In this document: piece by piece, positions 9,452-20,045 of the stretch
How the letters are laid out: each line of letters starts with the position of its first letter
Position numbering within the stretch: the stretch's first letter is position 1
Origin: an uncultured Anaeroplasmataceae bacterium
Lineage (GTDB): Bacteria > Bacillota_I > Bacilli_A > Acholeplasmatales > Anaeroplasmataceae
Reading direction: 5' to 3'
Assembly (NCBI GenBank): GCA_934229785.1
Contig: CAKQEA010000001.1
Location: 1-64,000, forward strand
DNA: 64,000 nt
Made by a program: the position numbers and the translations under genes
The notes under the pieces: generated by a model
What the model was told of the DNA's origin: nothing
The model's input: only the letters and a program-made list of their open reading frames with translations
Databases searched by the model: none

Positions 9452-12400
9452 ATGAAATATGTTAAAAAGAGTGTACTATTATCTTTAGCAGTAATTGCAG
9501 GCTTGTCACTTGCAGGATGCAAATCTAATTCTGGTAATAATACTTCTAGCAGTGCAGATTCAACTTTAAAAGATACTGAAACAAATTCAAATTCTTTAAG
9601 GATATTGAAATCTGATTTGCAGTTATCTCAAGAAACTAAACAATCTCAAATAAAAGCAGAATATTTAATTAAAAATAACGGATATAAGGATAGTGATAAG
9701 GTAAGTGCAATTATTACTTTAAAACAAAAATCATTATTATCTTGTTATAATGATATATATTCTTCTTATTATGATAGTGTTAGTGAATATTCAGAGTCAA
9801 ATCTTGGTTTAAATCAACTAAAAAAGATTCAAACAGAACAAAAAAATGTAATTTCTAGCTTAAAGAGTGCTGGTTATTTTGATGATGTTGATCAGACATA
9901 TCAGACAGTTTTAAATGGTTTTGCTGTAACAATTACTTATGGCGATTTTAAAAAGCTAGAAAGTAATACTACAATTTCAAATATTATTTTAGGTGATACT
10001 TATAATAAGGTTAAAACAACTGAGGGTTCATCTAGCGTTGTTGAAAACTTAGTTGATGTTTATAAATCAGGTATTTTTAATTCAAGTAGTGTTGAAGCCT
10101 TAGGTATTAATGGTAATGGTACAGCTGTTGCCGTGTTAGACTCAGGCTTTGACTGCTCACATAATGTATTTAATAATCCATTAAATGATGAAATGATTAC
10201 TGATGAGGTAGTCACAAAAACTACTATTTCAGAGAATCTTACAAAGCTTCATGCTTATCAATATACAAAAAATTTGAAGGCTGAGGATTTATATTATTCA
10301 AAGAAAATTCCTTATGCATATGATTATGCTGATAAGGATTATGACGTTAATCCATATGATTCAGAGCATGGTACTCACGTAGCTGGTATTATTGGTGGTA
10401 ATGGTACTGAAAGTACAGCTGATACTGGTGAGCCAATTTATGGTGTTGCTAAATATACACAGCTTGTTTTAATGAAGGTATTTGCTGATACTTCAGGCGG
10501 TGCTGAAAGTGCTGACTTACTTGCAGCTTTAGATGATGCAGTTGTTCTTGGTGTAGATGCAATTAATATGTCACTTGGTACAACATGTGGATTTAATAGA
10601 GAAGTTGATGAAGAAGAAATTAATGTTGTTTATGACAATGTTCAAAAAGCTGGTATTTCTCTTGTTGCTGCAGCAAGTAATGATTATTCATCTGCTTTAG
10701 GTGGCCCTGATGGAAACACTAATAAGGTAACTAATCCAGATTCTGGTACAATTGGTTCTCCTTCATCTTATACATCTACATTATCAGTTGCATCAATTAG
10801 TGGTGTTAAATCTCCATACATTGTTGCTAATGCTGGTACAAGTAGTGAAACAACATTCTTCTTTACACAAAGCGCAAAGCTATCTGCTAAGAAAAATGAT
10901 TTCTTAGGTGATTTAGCAAGTCAAGATTCTGACTTTAATTTAACAGGAGAAAAGGTATATGAATATGTTTCAGTACCAGGTACAGGTGTTGAAGCATCTT
11001 ATGCCAATATTAATGTTAGAGGAAAAATTGCTTTAGTTAAACGTGGTAGTAATACATTTGATGAAAAGGTAAGAATTGCTAAGAAAAAAGGTGCTATTGG
11101 TATAATCATTTATAACAATGTTGAAGGTGACATATCAATGACTGTAAGTGATGAGGATCATATTCCTGCAGCATCAATTAGAAAAGATATTGGTGATGAA
11201 TTAGCAAGTAAGAAGAGTGGTACATTTACTATTTCTAAAAACTATTTAGCTGGACCATTTATGTCAGATTTCTCAAGCTGGGGACCAACTCCATCACTAG
11301 AATTAAAACCTGAAATTACAGCTCATGGTGGAGATATTTTATCTTCAATTCCTGGTGGAGATTATGATAGAATGAGTGGTACTTCAATGGCTACTCCAAA
11401 TATGAGCGGTATTATAGTATTAATTCGTCAATATGTTAAGAATAATTATCCATCTTTAACTGCTCCAGAAATTCAAAATATGACATATGCATTATTAATG
11501 TCAACTGCAACAATTGCCTTAAATGAAGAAGGAAATCCTGCAACTCCTCGTAAGCAAGGTGCAGGTCTTGCAAGTATGAATAATGTTGTAAAGACTGGTG
11601 CTTATATTACTGTTGCGGATAAGGATAAACCAAAGCTAGAGCTTGGTGATGATGCTTTAAGAACAGGTAAATATGAAATGGAGTTTACTATTAATAATAT
11701 TTCTACTATTAATAAGCAAACTTCTAGAACAATTGATTATAAAATTAATTTAGATGCTTTAACTGAAACAGTTTCTTCATCTAATAAAAACTTCGTTGCT
11801 GAAAAAACTCATATGCTAACATCTGAGGGCTGTTATGAGGTTTATGTAAATGGAAATAAAATTTCTAATAATATTGTTAGCGTTGCAGCAGGTCAATCTG
11901 TTGATGTTAAGGTTATATATACTTTAAATGATGCAGATAGAAAGTATTTAACTGATAGCTTCCCATTTGGTATGTATGTTGAAGGCTATGTTAAAGCTGA
12001 AGCTGTTGATGAAAATGAACAAAGCTTAAATGTTCCTTTCCTTGCATTCTTTGGTGATTGGACAGAAGCTCCTATTTTCGATAAAACATTCTATGAGGTT
12101 GAAAGTGAAGCATATGATAATACATTAGACGAAGAACAAAAGATAAAAGCTGATTATTATGCAACACGTCCATATGGTATCTATATGTATAACTATATTA
12201 TTCCTCTTGGAACATATATTTATAATGTACCTAGTGGATATGAGGCTATTCCTGGATCTGTTGATCATATAGCAATGTCTAATGAATTTGGTACAATTGA
12301 AGGCCTTAGCGTTGTTTATGCAGGTGCATTAAGACCATCTAAAACTATGACTTACACTATAACAGATAATGTTACTGGTGAAGTTATTTATGAGCATGTT

Positions 12401-15400
12401 GATTATAATGCTAGAAAGGCATTTGGTAATGGTGGTACAGCAACTCCTTACTATGAATATTTAAGACAATCAACAACTGCTTTAAACTTAATAAATAATC
12501 GTAGCTATACATTTAATATGGTTGGTACAATAGATTATGGTGATGGTGGTTTAAATACAAATGTTAGAAATTCATTTGGCTTTGACTTTGTAATGGATAC
12601 AGAAGCGCCTATCATTAAAAATGCTGAATTTGAAAAGAAGTATGATAAAACATTAAAGAAGGATAGATATTACGTTAATTTAACTGTATATGATAATCAT
12701 TATGTACAAGGAATTACTCCTATTGCCTTCTCAAGCTCCTCATCTTATACAGTATTGTCAGATAATCCAATTCCAGTTTATCAAACTGAAAAAGGAACTG
12801 ATACAAATGTTAAAATTGAAATTACTGATTACATGGATAGCTTATATACTGATGCTTCAGTAAATAATGCAATTTGTTTTAACATTGATGATTATGCATT
12901 AAATGCTAATATCTTTGCTATTGAGCTTCCTAGCACAACAGATGACTTTATCTTTACTAAGGATGGTAATGAGGGTGATGAAATTTCTACAATTAGAAAT
13001 TATGTTGGTAGCACAATTGATTTAACAGATTACATGTATGTTAACGGTTCGACTGATAAATCTTATTTAAAGTATTTAACATGGACATCTGCAAATGAGG
13101 AAATTGCAGAGGTTAGAAATGGTGTTGTTTTAGGTAAGAAGGTTGGACGTGTAAAGATTACAGTCAGTGATAAATTACGTGGTCATACAAAGGATATTGA
13201 AATTGATGTTAGAAATCCAAGAACTAAGACTTTAAATGAAGAGTCGGATGTGGTTAAGACAAAATTAGCTAATACATCAGATATTAGTCCCCAAAGTGAT
13301 CCAATATATACGGGAAATGACTCTATTTCAAAGATATATTTTGATTACTTTGATACAATTAAAGCCTACTCTTTATCTGAACAGCAAAGTGCAATTGGCT
13401 CAACTGGAGATAGAATTTACTTATCTGCTAAGGGCGGTGTTTCATTCTATCCTGGAGAAAAGGTTAAATTACACGTAAATTGTATTCCATATTACGTATT
13501 TGATAAATATGATTTTAAATATAGATCATATGATGAAGAAATAGCTATAGTATCAGAAGATGGTACTATTACAGGTTTAAAGGAAGGTATAACAACAATT
13601 GAGTTATCTTCTACAAAAACTAACCTAATTGCTAGTGTATCAGTTGAAGTAAAGAATGAATTTATTATTGAGGGTAGAACACTTGTTGCCTATAAGGGGT
13701 TAGGTGGCGATGTTGTTATTCCTGATGATAAAGGTATTTTATACATTGGTTCATTTGCTTTCTCATTATATGATACAGATAGAAATGTTCAAAATCCAGA
13801 TGATGATAATGATTACAATAAGTCACCAAATCAAAATACAACAATTACAAGTGTTGTTGTTCCTGAAGGCGTTGAAGATATCCAAAAGTATGCATTCTAT
13901 AATTGTACTGCATTAAAGAGTGTTACATTACCTTCTACAATTAGATATGTAAGAGAATATGCCTTCTCTGTTAGAGATAAAGATGGTTTAAAATCATCAT
14001 TAGAGAGTATTAACCTTGGTGATGTTGAGGTTATTGGTGCATCTGCATTTGCTTATTGTAAAAAATTAACAAGTGTTAATTTATTATCTTGCTATGCAAT
14101 GGGCAAAACTGCTTTCTTAGGCTGTGATGGATTAACTGAGGTTAATATTTCAAAGCTTAGAAATACTGGAGAGCAAGCATTTGCTGGTTGTGCAAATTTA
14201 AAAACTGTTTATATTAATAAAGATGGTTTAACTAAGCTAGGCGCTGGTATGTTCTATAAATCACCTATTGAAAATGTTAAGCTATATGGTGATGATACAT
14301 ATACAGAAGATGTAGTTATTAAATTCTCACAGATTCCAACTTATGCATTTAGAAACACTAATATTAAGAATGCTTTAATTGTTGGAGATGTTGTTACCAT
14401 TGGAGAATATGCTTTTGCTGGAAATAATAATTTAGAATCAGTAAATATTGCTGGTTGTGTTGAATATATTAATTCTTATGCATTTGCTAATAATCCAAAG
14501 CTTACATCTATAACTTTACCTAATAGTTCAACTAACTATGAGGAAAATATATTTGCTAATTCTATAAAATTAGAAAATGTTAAATTTCAAGCTAATACGT
14601 TTATTAAAACAATAGGAATGAATTTCTTATATGGCACTAATGTTTCAAGCTTTGTAGTTGATCAAAATAATAAAAATTATATTGCAAATAATCAATATGT
14701 TTTAAATAAATCAGGAGAAACAATTATATTAGCTGCACCTAATTATGAATATGGTGATTATGTATTACCAAGTGAATATACAGCAATTAGTGATGCTGCT
14801 TTCTCTGGTATTTCAAAAATAACAGCAATCACATTTAATAATAACGTTAATTTAGGACAATATGCGTTCGCAAATTGTACAAATTTAACAAATGCTAAAA
14901 TTGGTGAAAATACAATTTCTAATTATGCATTCTATGGAGATTCAAAGCTAAAGACAGTTGATTTTGAAAATATTAATTCAATTGGTAATTATGCATTCTA
15001 TAGAACAAATATTACTAATTTAGAATTAAAAGAAGGAACTAAGGTTGGTAAATATGCATTTGCTAATTCTTATATTACATCAATTAAATTAAATAATAAT
15101 ATTAATCTTGATGATTCAGCATTTGAAGGTATTTCATCATTACAATCTGTAAAAATGCCTGATGATGCATCAATTACAATTGGTGATTCAGCATTTAAAA
15201 ATGATTATAATTTAAGTATTATTGATTTATCAAAAGCAACAGGAACATTAGGTAGCTATGCATTTTATGGTTGCTCAAGCATTAAAAATGCCATATTAAC
15301 TAATGTAACAAGTATTGGTAATTACGCTTTTGCTGGTTGCTTAAGACTTCAAGCTTTAGAGATTCCTTCAGTAACATCAATTGGTAATTATGCATTTGCT

Positions 15401-17074
15401 CAAGATCCAAAGAAGACTGATTTAGGAACACCACAAATATCAAGTGTTGTTATTCCTCAAAGTGTTACAAAGCTTGGTGTTGGTGTTTTCTACAATGTTA
15501 CTGCATTAACATCTGCAGATGTAAATGCTAATGTATCTGTATTAGCAGAAAATACATTCTATGGAAATACTTCATTAAGCAGTGTTAGATTATCTTCAAC
15601 AATTATTGAAATTGGTAAAAATGCTTTATTAGCATGTTCAAATTTAAATTCAATTAATACAGAAAATATTAAAACATTTGATGAAGGTGCTTTAATTGCT
15701 TCTGGTGTTAAATCAGTTGATTTATCTAATGCAGAGGTTATTTATGAAGGTGCATTCGCAAATACAAAGCTTACTGGTACAATCAATGCACCAAAGCTTG
15801 TTAAAGTTTATGATTATGCTTTCCAAAATGCACCTATTAAAAAATTTACAGCTAATAACCTAAAATATATTGGAGAAGGTGCATTCTTTGCAACAAATCT
15901 TGAAACATTTACTTTAACTAGTAATATTGAATTTGTTGATGATTTAGTATTCCATAATGCTTCATCTCTAACTGAAATTAATTATCTTGATGGTGATACA
16001 ACAAAGACATCTGGTAAGATTAATGATTATGCAGAAGTTGTAGATGGTGTATTATATACAGTAATTAGTGGTAGAAAGTTAAGATTAGCATCTGTTCCTC
16101 AAGCAAAGACTGTGGAGACATTAGTTGTTAAGGAAGGTACTAATGTGATTAGTATTTTCGCTGGTGCTGGTAATAATAGTATTAAGAAGATTGTTTTACC
16201 TGATTCTTTAAGAACCTTAGGTGCATTTGCATTCTATCAATCTACAAACATTGAATCTGTTGAATTTAGATCAATTAATGCTCCAGTATTTGAGGAATAT
16301 CCAATTGAGGGATTGAGTCGTCCTAAAAATGGCCCTGGATATGAAGCTATTCATAAATATATTGATGCCTTTGGTCGTGATTTATATTATGCAAACTTCA
16401 TTGGTTTAATTGGTGGATATGATTTTATTAAGCTAATTGTTCCTAATAATTCTGAAATTTATGGATATGATTCAATAATTTTTGAAGCTTACTTTGGTGG
16501 AGTTGAAAATGCAGAAAAGAGTAGTTACAAAGCAATGACTGCCAATGCTGTAACATTCATTGACGCAATGGATAGAATAATGAAATTAGATAGAATTTCT
16601 GCAACATATGATTCATTAATTACTAATGCATCAAGAGCTTATAATAACATTAATTGTGATTTAACAAATTATGGTTATTCTCAAGAAGAAGTTGATGAAA
16701 TGGTTAATGTCTTAAATAAGGCACAAAAGGATTTAAGAGAAATTAAGTTCTTAAGTGCTTCATCTGATGTTAAAGAGGTTCAAGCATTACTTGATAGCCT
16801 TGACACAGTATTTACTATTTCAAGATTATCAGAGCTTGAAGCCTTAGCTAAGAAATTAAATGCATTAAAGGCATCTGATAGAGCTATTCTTGATTTAACA
16901 AATTATAATGCATTGGTTAAATCATATGAGGATTATCAAGCATCTATCACTCCTGTAATTGATGATGTTAATTCAGCTGTAGCTGGCTCATTTAACTATT
17001 TAGGTATTGCTGTTTTAGCGTTAGTTAATGCAGCAAGTGTTGGCTTACTTGTATATTTTTCAAAAAAGCACTAA
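9452..17074 (+). CDS. Giant cell-surface subtilisin-like protease with BspA-type leucine-rich repeats
   Basis: A 2540-residue lipoprotein (lipobox LAGC, Cys23). Residues about 60-190 look like a protease inhibitor/propeptide. The S8 catalytic triad is visible: Asp230 (AVLDSGFD), His306 (EHGTHVAG) and Ser645 (SGTSMATP). A PA domain is inserted at about 450-600, as in C5a-peptidase-type lactocepins. Beta-sandwich regions follow, with two bacterial Ig-like (Big_2) stretches near 1185-1250 and 1340-1400. A long array of LRR_5/BspA repeats spans about 1400-2280 (recurring IGNYAFAG-like units), then a helical region and a C-terminal membrane helix ending KKH. It probably degrades proteins for Opp uptake and may bind host or dietary targets. 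Confidence 0.9.
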   Translation: MKYVKKSVLLSLAVIAGLSLAGCKSNSGNNTSSSADSTLKDTETNSNSLRILKSDLQLSQETKQSQIKAEYLIKNNGYKDSDKVSAIITLKQKSLLSCYNDIYSSYYDSVSEYSESNLGLNQLKKIQTEQKNVISSLKSAGYFDDVDQTYQTVLNGFAVTITYGDFKKLESNTTISNIILGDTYNKVKTTEGSSSVVENLVDVYKSGIFNSSSVEALGINGNGTAVAVLDSGFDCSHNVFNNPLNDEMITDEVVTKTTISENLTKLHAYQYTKNLKAEDLYYSKKIPYAYDYADKDYDVNPYDSEHGTHVAGIIGGNGTESTADTGEPIYGVAKYTQLVLMKVFADTSGGAESADLLAALDDAVVLGVDAINMSLGTTCGFNREVDEEEINVVYDNVQKAGISLVAAASNDYSSALGGPDGNTNKVTNPDSGTIGSPSSYTSTLSVASISGVKSPYIVANAGTSSETTFFFTQSAKLSAKKNDFLGDLASQDSDFNLTGEKVYEYVSVPGTGVEASYANINVRGKIALVKRGSNTFDEKVRIAKKKGAIGIIIYNNVEGDISMTVSDEDHIPAASIRKDIGDELASKKSGTFTISKNYLAGPFMSDFSSWGPTPSLELKPEITAHGGDILSSIPGGDYDRMSGTSMATPNMSGIIVLIRQYVKNNYPSLTAPEIQNMTYALLMSTATIALNEEGNPATPRKQGAGLASMNNVVKTGAYITVADKDKPKLELGDDALRTGKYEMEFTINNISTINKQTSRTIDYKINLDALTETVSSSNKNFVAEKTHMLTSEGCYEVYVNGNKISNNIVSVAAGQSVDVKVIYTLNDADRKYLTDSFPFGMYVEGYVKAEAVDENEQSLNVPFLAFFGDWTEAPIFDKTFYEVESEAYDNTLDEEQKIKADYYATRPYGIYMYNYIIPLGTYIYNVPSGYEAIPGSVDHIAMSNEFGTIEGLSVVYAGALRPSKTMTYTITDNVTGEVIYEHVDYNARKAFGNGGTATPYYEYLRQSTTALNLINNRSYTFNMVGTIDYGDGGLNTNVRNSFGFDFVMDTEAPIIKNAEFEKKYDKTLKKDRYYVNLTVYDNHYVQGITPIAFSSSSSYTVLSDNPIPVYQTEKGTDTNVKIEITDYMDSLYTDASVNNAICFNIDDYALNANIFAIELPSTTDDFIFTKDGNEGDEISTIRNYVGSTIDLTDYMYVNGSTDKSYLKYLTWTSANEEIAEVRNGVVLGKKVGRVKITVSDKLRGHTKDIEIDVRNPRTKTLNEESDVVKTKLANTSDISPQSDPIYTGNDSISKIYFDYFDTIKAYSLSEQQSAIGSTGDRIYLSAKGGVSFYPGEKVKLHVNCIPYYVFDKYDFKYRSYDEEIAIVSEDGTITGLKEGITTIELSSTKTNLIASVSVEVKNEFIIEGRTLVAYKGLGGDVVIPDDKGILYIGSFAFSLYDTDRNVQNPDDDNDYNKSPNQNTTITSVVVPEGVEDIQKYAFYNCTALKSVTLPSTIRYVREYAFSVRDKDGLKSSLESINLGDVEVIGASAFAYCKKLTSVNLLSCYAMGKTAFLGCDGLTEVNISKLRNTGEQAFAGCANLKTVYINKDGLTKLGAGMFYKSPIENVKLYGDDTYTEDVVIKFSQIPTYAFRNTNIKNALIVGDVVTIGEYAFAGNNNLESVNIAGCVEYINSYAFANNPKLTSITLPNSSTNYEENIFANSIKLENVKFQANTFIKTIGMNFLYGTNVSSFVVDQNNKNYIANNQYVLNKSGETIILAAPNYEYGDYVLPSEYTAISDAAFSGISKITAITFNNNVNLGQYAFANCTNLTNAKIGENTISNYAFYGDSKLKTVDFENINSIGNYAFYRTNITNLELKEGTKVGKYAFANSYITSIKLNNNINLDDSAFEGISSLQSVKMPDDASITIGDSAFKNDYNLSIIDLSKATGTLGSYAFYGCSSIKNAILTNVTSIGNYAFAGCLRLQALEIPSVTSIGNYAFAQDPKKTDLGTPQISSVVIPQSVTKLGVGVFYNVTALTSADVNANVSVLAENTFYGNTSLSSVRLSSTIIEIGKNALLACSNLNSINTENIKTFDEGALIASGVKSVDLSNAEVIYEGAFANTKLTGTINAPKLVKVYDYAFQNAPIKKFTANNLKYIGEGAFFATNLETFTLTSNIEFVDDLVFHNASSLTEINYLDGDTTKTSGKINDYAEVVDGVLYTVISGRKLRLASVPQAKTVETLVVKEGTNVISIFAGAGNNSIKKIVLPDSLRTLGAFAFYQSTNIESVEFRSINAPVFEEYPIEGLSRPKNGPGYEAIHKYIDAFGRDLYYANFIGLIGGYDFIKLIVPNNSEIYGYDSIIFEAYFGGVENAEKSSYKAMTANAVTFIDAMDRIMKLDRISATYDSLITNASRAYNNINCDLTNYGYSQEEVDEMVNVLNKAQKDLREIKFLSASSDVKEVQALLDSLDTVFTISRLSELEALAKKLNALKASDRAILDLTNYNALVKSYEDYQASITPVIDDVNSAVAGSFNYLGIAVLALVNAASVGLLVYFSKKH

Positions 17075-17089
17075 CAGGAGGTAATAGAT

Positions 17090-17647
17090 ATGAAAAAGAA
17101 TAAATTTTTATTAGTTTGCTTAGTTTCAATTTTAGCATTAACCTCTTGTAAGAAGAAAAAGGATGATTATACAAAATTTGTTGAAAATGTAAATAATTCC
17201 ATTTCTGAAGTTACATATGTTGAGTCTAATTATGATATAACTGATTCTAATGTTGAGGTTTATAGAGCTAAAAAGTCAATTTCTAAAATTACAAATGAAA
17301 ATGATCAGTTTTCTGGCGAAGTATCAACAGAAGAATACAAGTTAAATTCAAGCTTTAAGCTTGAGAAGAATAACAAGGTTGAAAACTTTAGTGGAATATC
17401 TAAGTCAATATTGTTTGCATACAATCTTGATAAGGATACATTTACAAAGTATGATTTTACAACAGATGGCTTTGAGGCAACAGTTTCAAAGGATAATATA
17501 TCAAAGTTTTTCAATGTTAATGATTTAGTAGTTGATGATGATATTGTAGTTAAAATTGCTTTAACTGATAATAAGATTACTTTATTTGAAACATCATATA
17601 AACAAGGCACTAAGACTATTACTATCAAGGTAGCCTATACATATTAA
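17090..17647 (+). CDS. Small lipoprotein, function unknown
   Basis: A 185-residue product with a clear lipoprotein signal (LTSC, Cys20) followed by a Lys-rich linker. The rest alternates polar and hydrophobic residues (VNNSISEVTYVESNYDI, then TKTITIKVAYTY at the end), suggesting a beta-rich fold like LolA/LppX-type lipoproteins, although I do not recognise the family. AGGAGG lies ten bases before the ATG and the gene follows the giant protease by 15 bp, so it closes the peptide operon before the terminator at 17654. A role in surface protein handling is only inferred. Confidence 0.65.
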   Translation: MKKNKFLLVCLVSILALTSCKKKKDDYTKFVENVNNSISEVTYVESNYDITDSNVEVYRAKKSISKITNENDQFSGEVSTEEYKLNSSFKLEKNNKVENFSGISKSILFAYNLDKDTFTKYDFTTDGFEATVSKDNISKFFNVNDLVVDDDIVVKIALTDNKITLFETSYKQGTKTITIKVAYTY

Positions 17648-17653
17648 AAAAAT

Positions 17654-17684
17654 GCTCATCGGATTAATTCTGATGAGCTTTTTT
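17654..17684. terminator. Bidirectional terminator between the lipoprotein and lrp genes
   Basis: GCTCATC (17654-17660) pairs with GATGAGC (17672-17678), with a run of six T after it and a run of A before it. It sits between convergent genes and can serve both strands. Confidence 0.85.
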
Positions 17685-17691
17685 AATTAAT

Positions 17692-18123
17692 TTATTTTAC
17701 AATGTTTCTATTTTTAACTGAAGTTGAGAAAACTATTTGTGTAGCTGTTGTACCATATTTTTGGAGCGCTCCTATAAAGGCATCAAGCTCTTGCGTTGTT
17801 TTAAAGACAACCTTAATTAGCATAGAGTAGGTACCTGTAACACAATCACATTCTAATACATTATCAACTGATTTTATAAATGGATAAAACTTTGGTTTTA
17901 ATTTAGGATCCATTTCAAGATTAATGTAGGCCTTAATCAAATAACCGAGCTTTGAATAGTCTATTTGCGCATGATACCCTTCAATTATGCCTAACTCTTC
18001 TAGGTGTTCAATTCTACTTTTAACTGCTGGTGCAGATAAGAAAACTATCTCTGCTAATTCTTTTGCTGTTATTCTTGCATTCTTGTCTAATTCTTTAATA
18101 ATTTTTAAATCTATTTCATCCAT
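17692..18123 (-). CDS. Lrp/AsnC-family transcriptional regulator
   Basis: A 143-residue protein with an N-terminal winged helix-turn-helix (DEIDLKIIKELDKNARITAKELAEIV, recognition part SAPAVKSRIEHLEELGII) and a C-terminal RAM ligand-binding domain (about 65-140, with DCVTGTYSMLIKV). Such proteins sense amino acids and form octamers on DNA. GGGGTG lies about six bases before its ATG. It is divergent from aspartate ammonia-lyase with 216 bp between the starts, so local control of aspA in response to an amino acid is a reasonable inference. Confidence 0.9.
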   Translation of the reverse strand: MDEIDLKIIKELDKNARITAKELAEIVFLSAPAVKSRIEHLEELGIIEGYHAQIDYSKLGYLIKAYINLEMDPKLKPKFYPFIKSVDNVLECDCVTGTYSMLIKVVFKTTQELDAFIGALQKYGTTATQIVFSTSVKNRNIVK

Positions 18124-18339
18124 AATTTCACCCCGTACTTTATTTTATAAACTATTTATTTAAATACAATAGAGATTATACTACCATTTTTGTAAAAAAA
18201 CGAATAAAATGTTTAAAAAACTTTATTTTATTAAGTTTAAATGATAACTTCATAAATTATATTAATAATTTAAGAAAAATTAAATAAAATTATTGAAATA
18301 GTGGTATGATTTTAACGTAAAAATTAGATGAGGTATAAT
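18124..18339. promoter_or_regulatory. Divergent promoter region of lrp and aspA
   Basis: AT-rich spacer between two divergent genes. An extended -10 (TGG then TATGAT) is at 18302-18310 facing aspA. GAGGT at 18330-18334 sets the aspA start at 18340; the ATG at 18328 overlaps this site and is unlikely to be used. No clear Lrp site was identified by eye. Confidence 0.5.
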
Positions 18340-19728
18340 ATGAGAAGAGAAAAAGATGCAGTTGGTAGTTTAGAATTAAATGATGAATTATATGGTGTTC
18401 AGACAAAAAGAGCTTTGGATAATTTTCCTGTTACTGAGCAAAAAACAGATCTCAATTTGATAATGAATGTTGTTAAAATTAAAAAAGCAGCATGCTTATG
18501 TAATTATGAGGATAATGCTTTTAATAAAGAAGTATTTGATGCAATAAATAAGGCATGTGATGATGTGTTAAATAGGAAGTATGACTCATCATTTGTTACT
18601 CCTGCAATTCAAGGTGGAGCAGGAACTAGTATTAATATGAATGTTAATGAAGTGATTAGTAATCTTGCATTATTAAACATGGGCTTTAAGCTTGGTGAAT
18701 ATAATATTATTAATCCAAATGATACTATTAATAAATGTCAGTCGACTAATGATGTTATTCCCACAGCTATTAAGATGACATTAATTGAATATGTAAAAAA
18801 ATTAATAGTGGAAGTAGAAAATTTAAAGAAAACTTTATTGCATAAAGCAATTGAATTTAAAGACGTTATAAAGATGGCAAGAACTCAATTACAGGATGCA
18901 GTACCTATGATGTTAGGACAAGAATTTAATGCATATGCAACTATGCTAGATAGATCATTAAATAATTTAAATAGAATTATTAATGAACTTCATTTTGTTA
19001 ATCTAGGTGCTTCAGCATGTGGAACTGCAATAAATGTTACACCATATTATTTGGATAATATTATTAATTATTTAAATGATATTACTAAAGATAATTTTAT
19101 CCAAGCAAACGATTTATTTGATTGCACATCAAATGTTGATATATATTCATCATTATCAGGTATTTTAAAATCACTTGCTTTAGGTTTATCAAAGATGTCT
19201 AATGATTTAAGATTATTATCTTCAGGACCAATAACAGGATTTAAAGAAATCAATTTACCTGTAAGGCAAAATGGTTCTTCGATTATGCCTGGTAAGATAA
19301 ATCCAGTAATCCCAGAGGTTATAAATCAAATAGCATTTAATGTTATTGGTAATGATACTACAATAACCTGTGCAGTTGAAGCAGGACAACTTGAATTAAA
19401 TGCATTTTTACCAATTATAGCAACTAAATTATTCGATTCGTTACTTACCTTAACTAAAGGAATTAAAACTTTAAATGAAAATTGCTGTATTGGTATTACT
19501 GCCAATGTAGAACATTTAAAGAATAATGTTGAGCATAGTGCTGGTATATCTACAGTTTTATGTCCATATATTGGTTATTTAAAAGCTAGCGAAGTTGCTC
19601 ATGAAGCTGTTGATAAAAATGAAACTGTAAAAGAAGTAGTTTTAGAAAAACACCTTTTGCCTGAAGATAAGATAAATAAAATTTTAAATCCATCATCATT
19701 AGCTTTTGCCCATCATTTAAAAGAATGA
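18340..19728 (+). CDS. aspA: Aspartate ammonia-lyase
   Basis: Member of the aspartase/fumarase superfamily, 462 residues. It releases ammonia from L-aspartate to give fumarate in the cytoplasm. The family signature SSIMPGKINPVIPE begins at residue 313, with the catalytic Ser in it. GAGTSINMNVNEVISN near residue 91 matches aspartase and class II fumarase. The opening EKDAVGSLELNDELYGVQTKRA is also typical. Aspartase is preferred over fumarase because of the neighbouring Lrp regulator and the peptide-use operon, but sequence alone does not exclude fumarase. A terminator follows at 19886. Confidence 0.82.
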   Translation: MRREKDAVGSLELNDELYGVQTKRALDNFPVTEQKTDLNLIMNVVKIKKAACLCNYEDNAFNKEVFDAINKACDDVLNRKYDSSFVTPAIQGGAGTSINMNVNEVISNLALLNMGFKLGEYNIINPNDTINKCQSTNDVIPTAIKMTLIEYVKKLIVEVENLKKTLLHKAIEFKDVIKMARTQLQDAVPMMLGQEFNAYATMLDRSLNNLNRIINELHFVNLGASACGTAINVTPYYLDNIINYLNDITKDNFIQANDLFDCTSNVDIYSSLSGILKSLALGLSKMSNDLRLLSSGPITGFKEINLPVRQNGSSIMPGKINPVIPEVINQIAFNVIGNDTTITCAVEAGQLELNAFLPIIATKLFDSLLTLTKGIKTLNENCCIGITANVEHLKNNVEHSAGISTVLCPYIGYLKASEVAHEAVDKNETVKEVVLEKHLLPEDKINKILNPSSLAFAHHLKE

Positions 19729-19885
19729 ATTTATAATATGTTAAAAATTAAAAAAGTAAATTGCATATTTTGCTAAGAAATAATAAAAATATGATAATAA
19801 GCAAAAATTATAGCATATCCATAAAGTTAATTTTTCTAATCAAATAGCATGTTTCATTTCTCAAGTATTTTGGTCTATTTCTATG

Positions 19886-19916
19886 GTTCATCAAGGTTAA
19901 TTTTGATGAACTTTTT
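19886..19916 (+). terminator. Terminator downstream of aspA
   Basis: GTTCATCAA (19886-19894) pairs with TTGATGAAC (19903-19911), followed by TTTTT. It lies about 160 bp after the aspA stop. The 19729-19885 stretch before it shows no gene. Confidence 0.85.
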
Positions 19917-20045
19917 AATTAAATTGTATTTTAAATGAATCATTTTCAAATGTAGTAGAAATATAAGTGATTACTTTTCTTGCTTATATTTGATAAATGA
20001 TTTAAAATATTATTGTTTATAATTTATTATATGAATGGTGATAAT

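Noticed and set aside
13296..13916. Two short open frames inside the giant protease gene
   Set aside because: They are out-of-frame shadows caused by low-complexity codon use.
18328..18339. ATG at 18328 as the aspA start
   Set aside because: It overlaps the GAGGT ribosome site that serves the ATG at 18340.
19068..19253. Minus-strand frame in aspA
   Set aside because: Overlaps conserved aspartase sequence and has no start signals.
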